From: Mycobacterium gordonae
GTDB lineage: Bacteria; Actinomycetota; Actinomycetes; Mycobacteriales; Mycobacteriaceae
Assembly (NCBI RefSeq): GCF_017086405.1
Contig: NZ_CP070973.1
Coordinates: 6,728,739-6,792,738 of the forward strand
Direction: 5' to 3'
Length of the DNA: 64,000 nt
Program-made: the position numbers and the translations under genes
In this document: piece after piece, positions 16,633 to 25,095 of the stretch
How positions within the stretch are numbered: the stretch's first letter is position 1
How the letters are laid out: each line of letters starts with the position of its first letter
The notes under the pieces: generated by a model
Databases searched by the model: none
Seen by the model: the letters and a program-made list of their open reading frames with translations, nothing else
What the model was told of the DNA's origin: nothing

Positions 16633-17564
16633 GGTTGCACCACCTTGCCTGTGGGTTGAGCCGGCTGCTGATGGAGTTGCCGCCGCGCGACGGTGCCCTC
16701 GGGGGATCCGTCGGAGCGCAGCACCTGACCCGTCTCCATAATCTGTTTGAAGCGGCGGAGGTCGTCGCTGACCTGCTGCTCGGGAGACTCGCCCAGGAGG
16801 CTGGCCGCTGCTTTGCCGAGTACTCCACCGGGCATCTGATAGGCGATGGTGACACGCACTTCAGTGCCCCTGCCGGCGTGATCGGGTGTGAAGTCGACGC
16901 ACCCGCTGTTCTCAATTCCCGAGCCAGGCACTGATTGCCAGGCGATCCGCTTGCCGGGCAGGTCTTCGACGATCCGGGCATCCCACTGCACAGGCTGTCC
17001 GACCGGCGAATTGGCAACCCAATGTGACTGCCCGTCATCGGTGTTGGTGACCGAACGTAGGTGATACATGAACTCGGGCAGGTTCTCCAGATCGCGCCAG
17101 AAGCCGTAAACCTCTTCCGGACTGCGCATTACGGTGATCGAGGCGCGGAGCGTGCGGTGCTGCTGCGCGCCCCCATGGCGGGCGGTATCTGCGCGGGTGG
17201 CACGCAGGGTGGCATACAGGTCCGCCCCGCCGATCGCGGTGAGCGCGCCGAGGGTGATCATGCCGCGCCGACGCCGGCCGGGGCCACGTCGGAGCACTCC
17301 GGCCGCCAGAAACGCGACATCCAGTACGTCGCCGGCGACGCGGGTCCAGACGAGTCGGTCCGGGCCAGCCAACAGCGCTGCGCCGTGACCACATTCACGC
17401 ATACCGAGGGCTCGGATGATGGTGCGTGAGCGTGTGGTCTCGTCAACACCGGCGAGGGCTGCAATCTTTCCCGGTAGCAGAATCTCGGAGATGCCCAGGC
17501 CCAGACTGGCGACCCCCAGCCCCTTCACCAACGCCGCCGTCTTGCTCGCCAACGGATCATTCAT
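16629..17564 (-). CDS. membrane-anchored SRPBCC (cyclase/dehydrase-like) protein
   Basis: The 311-residue protein has an N-terminal hydrophobic part with several membrane segments (about 10-30, 55-90 and 100-120). A SRPBCC domain follows (about 140-280; SITVMRSPEEVYGFWRDLEN, IAWQSVPGSGIENSGCVDF, GTEVRVTIAYQMPGG). Such domains bind hydrophobic ligands. An AAGGAG site lies 8 nt before ATG 17564, which decides the start; the longer frame enters low-complexity repeats. It overlaps the dehydrogenase by ATGA, a pairing that suggests both act on one lipid-like or aldehyde substrate. Confidence 0.8.
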   Translation of the reverse strand: MNDPLASKTAALVKGLGVASLGLGISEILLPGKIAALAGVDETTRSRTIIRALGMRECGHGAALLAGPDRLVWTRVAGDVLDVAFLAAGVLRRGPGRRRRGMITLGALTAIGGADLYATLRATRADTARHGGAQQHRTLRASITVMRSPEEVYGFWRDLENLPEFMYHLRSVTNTDDGQSHWVANSPVGQPVQWDARIVEDLPGKRIAWQSVPGSGIENSGCVDFTPDHAGRGTEVRVTIAYQMPGGVLGKAAASLLGESPEQQVSDDLRRFKQIMETGQVLRSDGSPEGTVARRQLHQQPAQPTGKVVQP

Positions 17565-17719
17565 GTACCAAACTCCTTGCTTTGCCGACAATTTGGCAGC
17601 CGCGTCATCGAGCGCTGCCGCCGGATGCTGCCTACGGATGCTGGCGTCGGAGGCTGCCGTCGGATGCTGTCGAGATACCCCGGCGATGGTTGCCCAAACG
17701 TGGCGGCGCCCGTAATGAC

Positions 17720-18706
17720 TCAACCCGCGGCGCTGCGCAGGGCGTCCAGCAGTGGTTCAGCGGCTTCCTTGAGGAATTGCTCCTGAGACTGCCCGCCGAT
17801 CTGGATGAGTGCGATATCGGTGAATCCGGCTTCCCAGTAGGACCTCGCAGCGTCCACGATCGCGTCCAGATCCGGCCCGCAAGGAATTCGGTCGGCGACG
17901 TCATCGGGCCGCACGAACTGGGTTGCGCCGGCGAATCCTGCGGGCGTCGGCAGGTCCGCGTTCACCGCCCAGCCGCCGGCAAACCAGCGGAACTGATCAT
18001 GGGCACGGGCGATCGCCGCGTCGCGGTCGGGATCCCAGCACACCGGCAACTGTCCGACAACGCGGCCAGCCCCGGGCCAGCCGCCGCTCTGACGCGCGGT
18101 CCGCCAGGCGTCGACCAGTTCCTGGTCTGGTTCCACCGCGATGAGGTGATCAGCCAGTTTGCCGAACTTCTCCACTCCCCGGGCGCCAGCCATCGCCACA
18201 CCGATTGCGGGCGGCACGTCAGGCACGTCCCACAGGCGCGCGGAATCCACCTGGAAGTAGTCACCGCGCCAGTCGACCAGTTCGCCACCGAATAGTTCGC
18301 GGATGATTTTGATCGCCTCGCGCAACATGTCCTGCCGGCGCTCGACGGTGGGCCACCCCTTACCGACCACGTGTTCGTTGAGGTTTTCACCACTGCCCAC
18401 GCCGAGCGTGAATCGTCCGTCGGCGAGAATCTGCACCGTGGCCGCCTGTTGCGCGACGATCGCGGGGTGGTAGCGCATCGTGGGACAGGTTACGTAGGAA
18501 TACAGATCCACCCGTTCGGTGGCGTGCGCCACGGCGCCCAGTACCGCCCAGGCGTTGGGGGCATGCCCCTGCGAAGCCAGCCAGGGTGAGAAGTGGTCGC
18601 TGCAGACTTCGAAGTCGAATCCCCGCTGCTCTGCCGAAACAGCATCGCGCACAAGCTCTTTCGGGCCCGTTTGCTCCGTCATCAAGGTATACCCGAACCG
18701 TGCCAT
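17720..18706 (-). CDS. LLM-class F420-dependent oxidoreductase
   Basis: This is a 328-residue luciferase-like TIM-barrel protein: MARFGYTLMTEQTGPKELVR, DFEVCSDHFSPW, RYHPAIVAQQAATVQILADG, GRFTLGVGSGENLNEHVVG and AGFTDIALIQIGG. These are typical of F420-dependent glucose-6-phosphate dehydrogenase-like enzymes. F420 enzymes are abundant in mycobacteria and transfer hydride to or from small molecules. The start at 18706 is the conserved MARFGY; the longer proline/arginine-rich frame upstream is out of family. Substrate unknown. Confidence 0.88.
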   Translation of the reverse strand: MARFGYTLMTEQTGPKELVRDAVSAEQRGFDFEVCSDHFSPWLASQGHAPNAWAVLGAVAHATERVDLYSYVTCPTMRYHPAIVAQQAATVQILADGRFTLGVGSGENLNEHVVGKGWPTVERRQDMLREAIKIIRELFGGELVDWRGDYFQVDSARLWDVPDVPPAIGVAMAGARGVEKFGKLADHLIAVEPDQELVDAWRTARQSGGWPGAGRVVGQLPVCWDPDRDAAIARAHDQFRWFAGGWAVNADLPTPAGFAGATQFVRPDDVADRIPCGPDLDAIVDAARSYWEAGFTDIALIQIGGQSQEQFLKEAAEPLLDALRSAAG

Positions 18707-18783
18707 ACCTGACGGGTACCCTGCTGCCCGCGCGGCAAACGGTGCGTGGTGCCGACATCGGCGGGATCGCCGAGGTGCTGGGC

Positions 18784-20301
18784 TTAAAAGGGTGGGGGTT
18801 CGTTGTCGGGTGGGGCGGGGCCGTCGGTGGTGTGGTGGGCGGCGATGCGGGTTTGGTGGTTGGCGCGGCGTTCGGCGGCCACGCGTTGGGCGCGGTCTTG
18901 GGTGCGGGTGCGCCGGCGTTGGGGCATCATCGCAGTGCGTTGGGCGCAGTAGTCCTGCGGTGGGGTTTGGGCTTCGGGGGCGGGCATCCCACCCACGGCG
19001 TGGCACAGGCTGGGAAACAGCAAGGCACTGCCCGGGGTGGTGACGTGGGTGTCCCCGGCCGGGGAGGTCAGGATCAAGGTGCCGTCAGCGAGTTGTTGTT
19101 CGCTCCAGCCCCAGAACGTTTTCAGCAGGTGGTGAGTGCGGCAGTAGCACTTGAGGTTGCCGGCATGGGTGGGCCCGCCCCGGGCATAGGCGATGGTGTG
19201 GTCGAGATCGCAGCCAGTGGCCGGCACCTCACAACCCGGCCACCGGCACGTCAGATCCCGGGCCCGCACGAAAGCGGCCAACGCGGCCGACGGGGTGTAG
19301 TGGGGTTCGGGTGCGTGGTAGCCGGGGTGGATCAGCGGTACCCGCTTAGCGGTCAACGCCAACTCCGCTAAGAGTTCGGCGGTGATGAGGTCCTCACCGC
19401 CCAGCACACACCCCGGGACGTCACTGTGGCCGTTGAGGGTGGCCTGTTCGGCGATCACATGGATCACAACCGGCGAGGACGCCTTACCCCCGCCCGCGGT
19501 GCAATCGTCGCGCCCGCACTCACAGCCCAGCCGGGTCGCTCCGGCGGCCAGCGCCCCCAACGCATCGGCGCGGCGCTGGGCCAGCGTGCGCGGATCATTC
19601 GGGCACACCGTGGCCGCCAACCCCGACAGCCGCGCATCGACAGCCTGAGCGTCGGTGGCACGCAGCCGCCCATCAATCTGAGACAGCCCCTCATACACGC
19701 CGCCGATCCACACCTCCCGCTCGGCCTGCACCTTCTGGCGGCGCCGCACCGCATCCACATCGGCGCGAGTCACGATCGCGTCCACCTTCTGCGACAGCCG
19801 ACCCCGACTCAGCGACGGCCAGCGCGCCACCCGCGCCGCGATGGCGGCATCCACCGCCGCCAGCACCTGCGGGTCCTCGATCAGATCGGTGCGGAACACG
19901 ATCGTGGAAAACGCCTCCAGATCGATGTCCCCGGCACAAAACACCGCCGCCACCGCCGGCAACCGCTCCCGCATCGCCCGGGCATACCGCAGCTTGGTCT
20001 CCGCGCGCCCCTGGCTGATCTTCTGCCCCGCGGCCACCTCCCCCGCCACCGCCTTGAACGTGTCGATCGCCCACTGCCCCGCCTCTGCACCCGGCACCAG
20101 GCGGTGGGCGAACAACTGCCCGATCGCCACCAACTCCGCAGCCATGTCCTGGTTGACCGAGCGCGCCGCCCCCACGATCCGCGCCATCCAACCCACCGAT
20201 TGCTCAGTCTCCTCCAACAGAGCCCGCCGGTGGGCCAACACCTCCCGATAGCCGTCATACTCCGCCATCCCCGGCGCAACGAACGGCAATCTATCGAACA
20301 T
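18784..20301 (-). CDS. 13E12-type DUF222/HNH endonuclease-domain protein
   Basis: The 505-residue protein has a DUF222 domain (about 30-330) and a C-terminal HNH motif: CRWPGCEVPATGCDLDHTI, then GNLKCYCRTHHLLKTFWGW. This is the mycobacterial 13E12 repeat family, present in many copies in slow growers and partly LexA-controlled. A near-perfect SOS box overlaps its start codon. The C-terminus is low complexity and His/Pro/Thr-rich. Function is unknown; a role in mobile DNA or the damage response is often proposed. Confidence 0.9.
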   Translation of the reverse strand: MFDRLPFVAPGMAEYDGYREVLAHRRALLEETEQSVGWMARIVGAARSVNQDMAAELVAIGQLFAHRLVPGAEAGQWAIDTFKAVAGEVAAGQKISQGRAETKLRYARAMRERLPAVAAVFCAGDIDLEAFSTIVFRTDLIEDPQVLAAVDAAIAARVARWPSLSRGRLSQKVDAIVTRADVDAVRRRQKVQAEREVWIGGVYEGLSQIDGRLRATDAQAVDARLSGLAATVCPNDPRTLAQRRADALGALAAGATRLGCECGRDDCTAGGGKASSPVVIHVIAEQATLNGHSDVPGCVLGGEDLITAELLAELALTAKRVPLIHPGYHAPEPHYTPSAALAAFVRARDLTCRWPGCEVPATGCDLDHTIAYARGGPTHAGNLKCYCRTHHLLKTFWGWSEQQLADGTLILTSPAGDTHVTTPGSALLFPSLCHAVGGMPAPEAQTPPQDYCAQRTAMMPQRRRTRTQDRAQRVAAERRANHQTRIAAHHTTDGPAPPDNEPPPF

Positions 20302-20309
20302 ACGTTCTA
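20294..20309. promoter_or_regulatory. LexA (SOS) box at the DUF222/HNH start
   Basis: TCGAACatacGTTCtA matches the mycobacterial LexA consensus TCGAAC-N4-GTTCGA at 11 of 12 fixed positions. It overlaps the ATG (20301-20299) of the 13E12-type gene, the position known for other 13E12 genes in M. tuberculosis. LexA binding would block transcription or initiation until DNA damage. Confidence 0.8.
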
Positions 20310-20373
20310 TAGTACCTGCTCACCCCGACACCGCGGGCGCGTCAGATTGGCACAGCGCACAGCAATCACCGAG

Positions 20374-21200
20374 ATGACCGCGACCCGTTACCAGGCGGCG
20401 AGTAAGCGCGGTAAGGGAGTGATCCCGGATGAGTTGTGTGCCAATACCGGCTGGCATCGCAGTCATGCCCGTAAGGCGCTCAAAGCCGCGCTGGCGCCCA
20501 CGGTCGTCACCATGCGCAGTGCTCGGCCGGTGAAGTACGGACCCGAGGTCATCGCGGCGCTGACGATCTGCGGGACGGTGCTGGGCATGCCCGCCGGCAA
20601 ACGGCTCGCGTCGATGCTCGTCGGGCTGGTGGCTGTGTGCGCGTGGGCACAAGCCGAGTTCGCTGATCCGAAGTCAGATCCCGACACGTACCTGGGCCCG
20701 ATGGGATGACGCTGTGCCCGGCTTCGTCGAGATCGACACGGTCTTCCACGACGGCGGCAACCGGGATGGAGGCCATGCGTTCACGTTGACGGTCACCGAC
20801 ATCGCCACCGGTTGGACCGGAAGCCGCCCGCTACCGGATAGGACGGCCAAACACGTACTGGCCGCCCTCAATCACATCGCCGCCTCGATGCCGTTCCCGA
20901 TCCCAGCAGAAACTGGTATCCAAAATCCGCACAGGCGCCAAGGTATCCAGGAAACACGACAAGGCCACCACCCCGTTTCACCCGGCGACCGACCACCCGA
21001 GCATGACCGTGGACCGTATCGTGGGGCTCACGCGGACCTACTCGCTGATCAATCCAGCCGCCACCCAACGCCAGATTCAGGCGTTGACCAACCGTCTCTT
21101 CACCCTGACCACCAGCAAAGCACCAGTGAGCATCCCCGCCCCAGTCACCAAGCGCGCACGCTCACGTGCGGCAACCAACCGTCCGTCGCGCGCATCTTGA
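20374..21200 (+). pseudogene. decayed integrase-core transposase (ISNCY-like)
   Basis: Fragments of one transposase remain in order. The N-terminal part from ATG 20374 (MTATRYQAASKRGKG, NTGWHRSHARKALKAAL, VKYGPEVIAALTICGTVLGM) is followed by a rearranged joint near 20640-20710. An integrase-core start follows (VPGFVEIDTVFHDGGN, HAFTLTVTDIATGWT, AKHVLAALNHIAASMPFPI). At about 20895-20905 a deletion joins directly to the C-terminal part in another frame (QQKLVSKIRTGAKVSRKHDK ... ATQRQIQALTN), ending at 21200. The middle of the catalytic core is missing, so the gene is dead. No terminal inverted repeats were recognised. Confidence 0.75.
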
Positions 21201-21391
21201 CATGAGGCAACTCGGCGACACGTTGACTGCGATGTCTCTTGACATCGGTGATCGAGCACACTCGGCTCGCGATCGCGGTGACATATGTGGGCAACGGATG
21301 AACCCGCGGTCACACGCCAAGACCGGCAAACGTCACCGGTGTCTTGACCGATGACAACACCGACGCCCAACCCGCCGTCGCACGCCGTGGG

Positions 21392-21856
21392 TCAGAGCCG
21401 GTCTTTGACCGCCGCAGACAGCCGCGCCCCGTCCGCCTTGCCCTCCGCGATTCCGGTCGCGACCTTCATCACCAGGCCCATCTCCTTCTTGGAAGGCGCG
21501 TGGCCGAGGGTCTCGGCGACCTGGGCGATCGCGGTCTCGACGACATCGACCACTTCGGCCTCAGTCAGTGGCGTCGGCAGGTACTCGTCGATGATTCGCG
21601 CCTCGGCATGCTCGTTGGCGGCGAGCTCACCGCGGCCGTTCTGCGTATATATCTCGGCGGCCTCGCCACGCTTGCGGGACTCTCTGGCCAGCACCTTGAG
21701 CACCTCGTCATCGGAGAGCTCCTTGGCCGCCTTCCCCGAGACCTCCTCCGTCTGAATCGCGGCCAACAGCATGCGTAACGTCGCAGTCCGTAACTTGTCC
21801 TGCGCCTTCATCGAGTCGGTCAGGTCCGCCCGCAGCCGGGATTTGAGTTCCGCCAT
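21392..21856 (-). CDS. GatB/YqeY domain protein
   Basis: The 154-residue protein is a full YqeY-like protein: MAELKSRLRADLTDSMKAQD, TLRMLLAAIQTEEVSGKAAK, ARESRKRGEAAEIY and YLPTPLTEAEVVDVVETAI. The fold is shared with the tail of the amidotransferase subunit GatB and may bind tRNA; the precise role is unknown. It corresponds to Rv3688c and marks the return to the conserved backbone after the accessory block. Confidence 0.9.
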   Translation of the reverse strand: MAELKSRLRADLTDSMKAQDKLRTATLRMLLAAIQTEEVSGKAAKELSDDEVLKVLARESRKRGEAAEIYTQNGRGELAANEHAEARIIDEYLPTPLTEAEVVDVVETAIAQVAETLGHAPSKKEMGLVMKVATGIAEGKADGARLSAAVKDRL

Positions 21857-21887
21857 TCCAGAGACGCTACGCGCTGACCCGGGGACC

Positions 21888-21960
21888 TACATTGAGAAAT
21901 GCACCAACCGCCGACAGGATGTACCCCATGACAATCGACGACAGCCGCTGCCTACGGTGA
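21888..21960 (+). promoter_or_regulatory. putative promoter and two chained leader ORFs before the Rv3689-like gene
   Basis: TACATT at 21888-21893 fits a mycobacterial -10 element. ATG 21899, 6-7 nt downstream, could be a leaderless start of a 10-codon ORF (MHQPPTGCTP). Its TGA overlaps ATG 21928 (ATGA), which opens a second 10-codon ORF (MTIDDSRCLR). That ORF's TGA overlaps GTG 21957 of the main gene (GTGA). The arrangement may couple leader translation to the operon. It is a pattern observation only. Confidence 0.4.
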
Positions 21961-23288
21961 GCACGCTGCCGCCTGAACACCCGGATGAGGGTTCATCGGC
22001 GTACGAGCCGCCTCCCGCCTACGAGCCGCCTCCCGCCTACGGGCCGCCGCCGGCATACGCCGCACCGGCCGGCTACGGCCCGCCCCAGGGCTACGGCCCG
22101 CCCCAGGGCTACGGCCCGCCCCAGGGCTACGGCCCGCCCCAGGGCTACGGCCCGCCCCAGGGCTACGGCCCGCCCCAGGGCTACGGCCCGCCCCAGGGCT
22201 ACGGCCCGCCACCCGGCTACGGCCCGCCTGGCTACGGCCCGCCACCCGGCTACGGCCCGCCTGGCTACGGCCCACCACCGGGCTACGGCCAACCCGGCTA
22301 CGGCCCGCCGCTGATCCCGGGGGCCGCCAAACCCGGCATCATCCCGCTACGCCCGCTCACGCTGAGTGACATCTTCAACGGGGCGGTCGGCTACATCCGC
22401 GCCAATCCGAAGCCGACCTTGGGCCTCACCGCGATGGTCGTAGTGGTCATGCAGGTCATCTCCCTACTCGCCGCCATCGGCCCACTGGCCGCGGCGAACT
22501 CGCTGGAAACCGACAGGTCCGAGCCCAGCCTCGGAACCCTCGGCGCCTGGATGGCATCGCTGGGCGGCAGCGCGCTGGTCAGCTGGCTGGGCAGCATCCT
22601 GCTCAGTGGGATGCTCACCGTCATCGTCGGGCGGGCGGTGTTCGGCTCGCCGATCACCATCGGTGAAGCGTGGGCCAAGGTCCGCGGTCGGCTCCTGGCC
22701 CTGCTCGGCCTCGCGCTGTTGGAGTCCGTCGGATTGGCCGTGATCATCGGGTTGGTGGTGGTGATCCTGATCGGCGTCGGCGTCGCCGCCAATGCCGGCG
22801 TGGCAGTACTGCTCGGATTCCCGCTGCTCCTGCTGGTGGCTGCGCTTGTGACCTACGCGTACACGGTGCTGATCTTCGCACCGGTGCTGATCGTGCTGGA
22901 AAGGTTGCCCGTTTTCGACGCCATCACAAGATCTTTCCGCTTGGTGCGCAACGGCTTCTGGCGCGTACTCGGCATCCGCGTGCTGGCCGCCATGGTGGTG
23001 GGCATCGTCGGCGGTGCCATCTCGGCGCCGTTCAGCATCGTCGGCCAGATCCTGATGATGGGAGCGTCGAGCACCACAACGCTGTTGGTCGGCACCGCAC
23101 TTTCGTCCATCGGAGGTGGCATCAGCCAGATAGTCACCACGCCGTTCGTCGCCGGCGTCGTCGTCTTGTTGTACACCGACCGGAGGATCCGTGCCGAGGC
23201 GTTCGATCTGGTGTTGCAGACCGGCGCTGCCGGCGGGCCGGCCGCCGTGGATTCCACCGACAACCTCTGGCTAACCCGGCCTTACTAG
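21957..23288 (+). CDS. proline-rich multi-pass membrane protein (Rv3689-like)
   Basis: The 443-residue protein has a cytoplasmic-type Pro/Tyr/Gly-rich head (about 1-125, with YGPPQG and YGPPPG/YGPPG repeats). A domain with about six hydrophobic helices follows (about 150-430; TAMVVVVMQVISLLAAIG, VGLAVIIGLVVVILIG, VLGIRVLAAMVVGIVGG). It corresponds to Rv3689, a conserved membrane protein of unknown function. GTG 21957 is the only good start in frame before the proline-rich head. It heads the operon with the DUF4129, DUF4350, moxR and DUF58 genes. Confidence 0.85.
   Translation: MSTLPPEHPDEGSSAYEPPPAYEPPPAYGPPPAYAAPAGYGPPQGYGPPQGYGPPQGYGPPQGYGPPQGYGPPQGYGPPQGYGPPPGYGPPGYGPPPGYGPPGYGPPPGYGQPGYGPPLIPGAAKPGIIPLRPLTLSDIFNGAVGYIRANPKPTLGLTAMVVVVMQVISLLAAIGPLAAANSLETDRSEPSLGTLGAWMASLGGSALVSWLGSILLSGMLTVIVGRAVFGSPITIGEAWAKVRGRLLALLGLALLESVGLAVIIGLVVVILIGVGVAANAGVAVLLGFPLLLLVAALVTYAYTVLIFAPVLIVLERLPVFDAITRSFRLVRNGFWRVLGIRVLAAMVVGIVGGAISAPFSIVGQILMMGASSTTTLLVGTALSSIGGGISQIVTTPFVAGVVVLLYTDRRIRAEAFDLVLQTGAAGGPAAVDSTDNLWLTRPY
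22071..22196 (+). repeat. 18-bp tandem repeat, seven copies (YGPPQG)
   Basis: Seven identical 18-bp units, ggctacggcccgccccag, encode seven YGPPQG hexapeptides, followed by diverged YGPPPG/YGPPG units to about 22310. Identity between copies makes this a likely variable-number tandem repeat in the head of the membrane protein. Confidence 0.95.
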
Positions 23289-23305
23289 GGAAGTACCGAC
23301 TGACA

Positions 23306-23956
23306 GTGCCCGCCATCGACATCGACCGCGATGCCGCGCATGACGCTGCGCAGCGCGAGCTGAACAAGCCGATCTATCCCAAACAGACGCTGACCGACGT
23401 GATCTTCGACAAGATCAACGAGTTCCTGCTCAAGCTGTTGCTCAAGACGTCCCACATATCGGGCGGATGGTTCACCGTCACCGTGCTGCTGATCGTAGTG
23501 GCCGTCGCCGTCTTCGTCGCGGTGCGCATCGCGCGGCGAACCATACGCACCAACCGCGGTGGGGATTACGAATTGTTCGACGCGGGTCAACTGACCGCTG
23601 CACAACACCGCGCTACCGCAGAAGCCTTTGCGGCCGAAGGCAACTGGGCGGCCGCCATCAGACACCGGCTACGCGCAGTCGCCCGCGAGCTGGAGGAGAC
23701 CAACGTGTTGACGCAGGTTCCCGGCCGCACCGCCAACGAGCTGGCTCACGACGCCGGTGCAGCGCTGCCTCATCTCGCCGCCGAGTTAACGCAAGCGGCA
23801 ACGGCTTTCAACGATGTCACCTACGGCGAGCGGCCCGGCACTCAAGCTGCCTACCAGATGATCGCCGATCTCGACGATCATCTGCGCTCGCGCTCTGCCG
23901 CATCAAGTGCCGTGACGCAACCCACGCCACCGGACTCCTGGGCGAAGGTCCGATGA
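23306..23956 (+). CDS. DUF4129 membrane protein (Rv3690-like)
   Basis: The 216-residue protein has one membrane segment (about 58-78; FTVTVLLIVVAVAVFVAVRI) followed by the DUF4129 domain (about 95-185; AFAAEGNWAAAIRHRLRAVARELEE, RTANELAHDAG, FNDVTYGERPGT). DUF4129 is related to the C-terminal part of bacterial transglutaminase-like proteins and travels with MoxR and DUF58. GTG 23306 fits the length of Rv3690. It overlaps the next gene by 4 nt. Confidence 0.85.
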   Translation: MPAIDIDRDAAHDAAQRELNKPIYPKQTLTDVIFDKINEFLLKLLLKTSHISGGWFTVTVLLIVVAVAVFVAVRIARRTIRTNRGGDYELFDAGQLTAAQHRATAEAFAAEGNWAAAIRHRLRAVARELEETNVLTQVPGRTANELAHDAGAALPHLAAELTQAATAFNDVTYGERPGTQAAYQMIADLDDHLRSRSAASSAVTQPTPPDSWAKVR

Positions 23957-25095
23957 CGTCCACGCGTCCCGATGCGCCGACCGGCACCGTGCAGCAGAGA
24001 CGCCCCTGGCGTGGGGTGCTACTCACACTGGCAGCGCTGGTGATCGTCGCGACGATCACCACCTACCTGACGGCGCCACGACCCGGGGGCACCATGGACC
24101 CCGAAGCCACCAGCCCGGCCGGCGCGCACGCTCTGGTAACGCTGGTGCGCGAGGCCGGTGTCGAGGTCGTCGTCGCCAACACGGTCGCCGAAGTGCGCGG
24201 CGCGGCCCGGGCGGACACGCTGCTGCTGGTGGCGCAGTCGCAGTACGTCACCGACAACGAGCTGCTGCGCAAGCTGGCCGATGCCCCCGGCGATCTACTG
24301 CTGGTCGATCCGACCTCACGCGCCCGCGCGGCACTGACGCCACACCTGCGGATCGGGGCTGCCAGCAACTTCATCAGCGAGCCGAATTGCCCTCTGCGAG
24401 AAGCTAATCGGGCTGGTGTGGTGAATCTCGGGCCCAGCGACGCGTACCGGGCGAAGGGCGATCTGGACCTCGTCAGCTGCTACGGCGGGGCACTGGTCAG
24501 CTATCGAGACGGCGGCCGCACCGTCACGGTGGTCGGCACCAGCCACTTCATGCAGAACGACGGGCTGCTGGAAGAAGGCAACGCCGCATTGGCGATGAAT
24601 CTCGCGGGCACCCGGTCCCGCCTCATCTGGTACGCCCCACAACGCGTGGAGGGGCACACGTCGGCACCCGGGTCCATCATGGACCTGATCCCGGGGAACG
24701 TGACGTGGCTCGTCTGGCAGCTATGGCTGGTGGTGATTCTGGTCGCGCTGTGGAAGGGCCGCAGGATCGGTCCGCTGGTTGCCGAAGAACTCCCGGTGGT
24801 GGTGCGCGCCTCGGAGACGGTGGAAGGCCGGGGCCGTCTCTACCGTTCGCGACGGGCCCGGGACCGCGCTGCCGAGGCGCTGCGCACCGCGACGCTGCAA
24901 CGCCTGGTTCCCCGACTCGGTCTGGGGCCCAACGCGGCACCGCCCGCGGTGGTGATCACGGTGGCCCAGCGCGGTGGCGCCGACCCGGACTTCGTGCAGT
25001 ACCAACTGTTCGGACCCCCGCCGGCCAATGACTCCGACCTACTCCACTTAGCCCGCGCGCTCGACGACATCGAAAGGCAGGTCACCCACTCGTGA
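23953..25095 (+). CDS. DUF4350 membrane protein (Rv3691-like)
   Basis: The 380-residue protein has an N-terminal membrane segment (about 22-40; GVLLTLAALVIVATITTYL). A DUF4350 domain (about 50-230; AHALVTLVREAGVEVVVANT, DLLLVDPTSRARAAL) precedes a second membrane segment near 255-275 (WLVWQLWLVVILVALW) and a cytoplasmic tail. The DUF4350 fold resembles glutamine-amidotransferase-like ligand-binding domains. It overlaps its neighbours by ATGA and GTGA, which indicates one translationally coupled operon. Confidence 0.85.
   Translation: MTSTRPDAPTGTVQQRRPWRGVLLTLAALVIVATITTYLTAPRPGGTMDPEATSPAGAHALVTLVREAGVEVVVANTVAEVRGAARADTLLLVAQSQYVTDNELLRKLADAPGDLLLVDPTSRARAALTPHLRIGAASNFISEPNCPLREANRAGVVNLGPSDAYRAKGDLDLVSCYGGALVSYRDGGRTVTVVGTSHFMQNDGLLEEGNAALAMNLAGTRSRLIWYAPQRVEGHTSAPGSIMDLIPGNVTWLVWQLWLVVILVALWKGRRIGPLVAEELPVVVRASETVEGRGRLYRSRRARDRAAEALRTATLQRLVPRLGLGPNAAPPAVVITVAQRGGADPDFVQYQLFGPPPANDSDLLHLARALDDIERQVTHS

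Noticed and set aside
17600..17720. imperfect repeats of cggatgctg between the SRPBCC and LLM genes
   Set aside because: Short and diverged; could be a remnant repeat, but no boundary or function can be supported.
18519..19371. long frames on the plus strand opposite the DUF222 and LLM genes
   Set aside because: Low-complexity Gly/Val/Arg composition with no domain; shadows.
22071..22310. possible CRISPR-like array
   Set aside because: Units are contiguous and in frame, without spacers; a coding tandem repeat.
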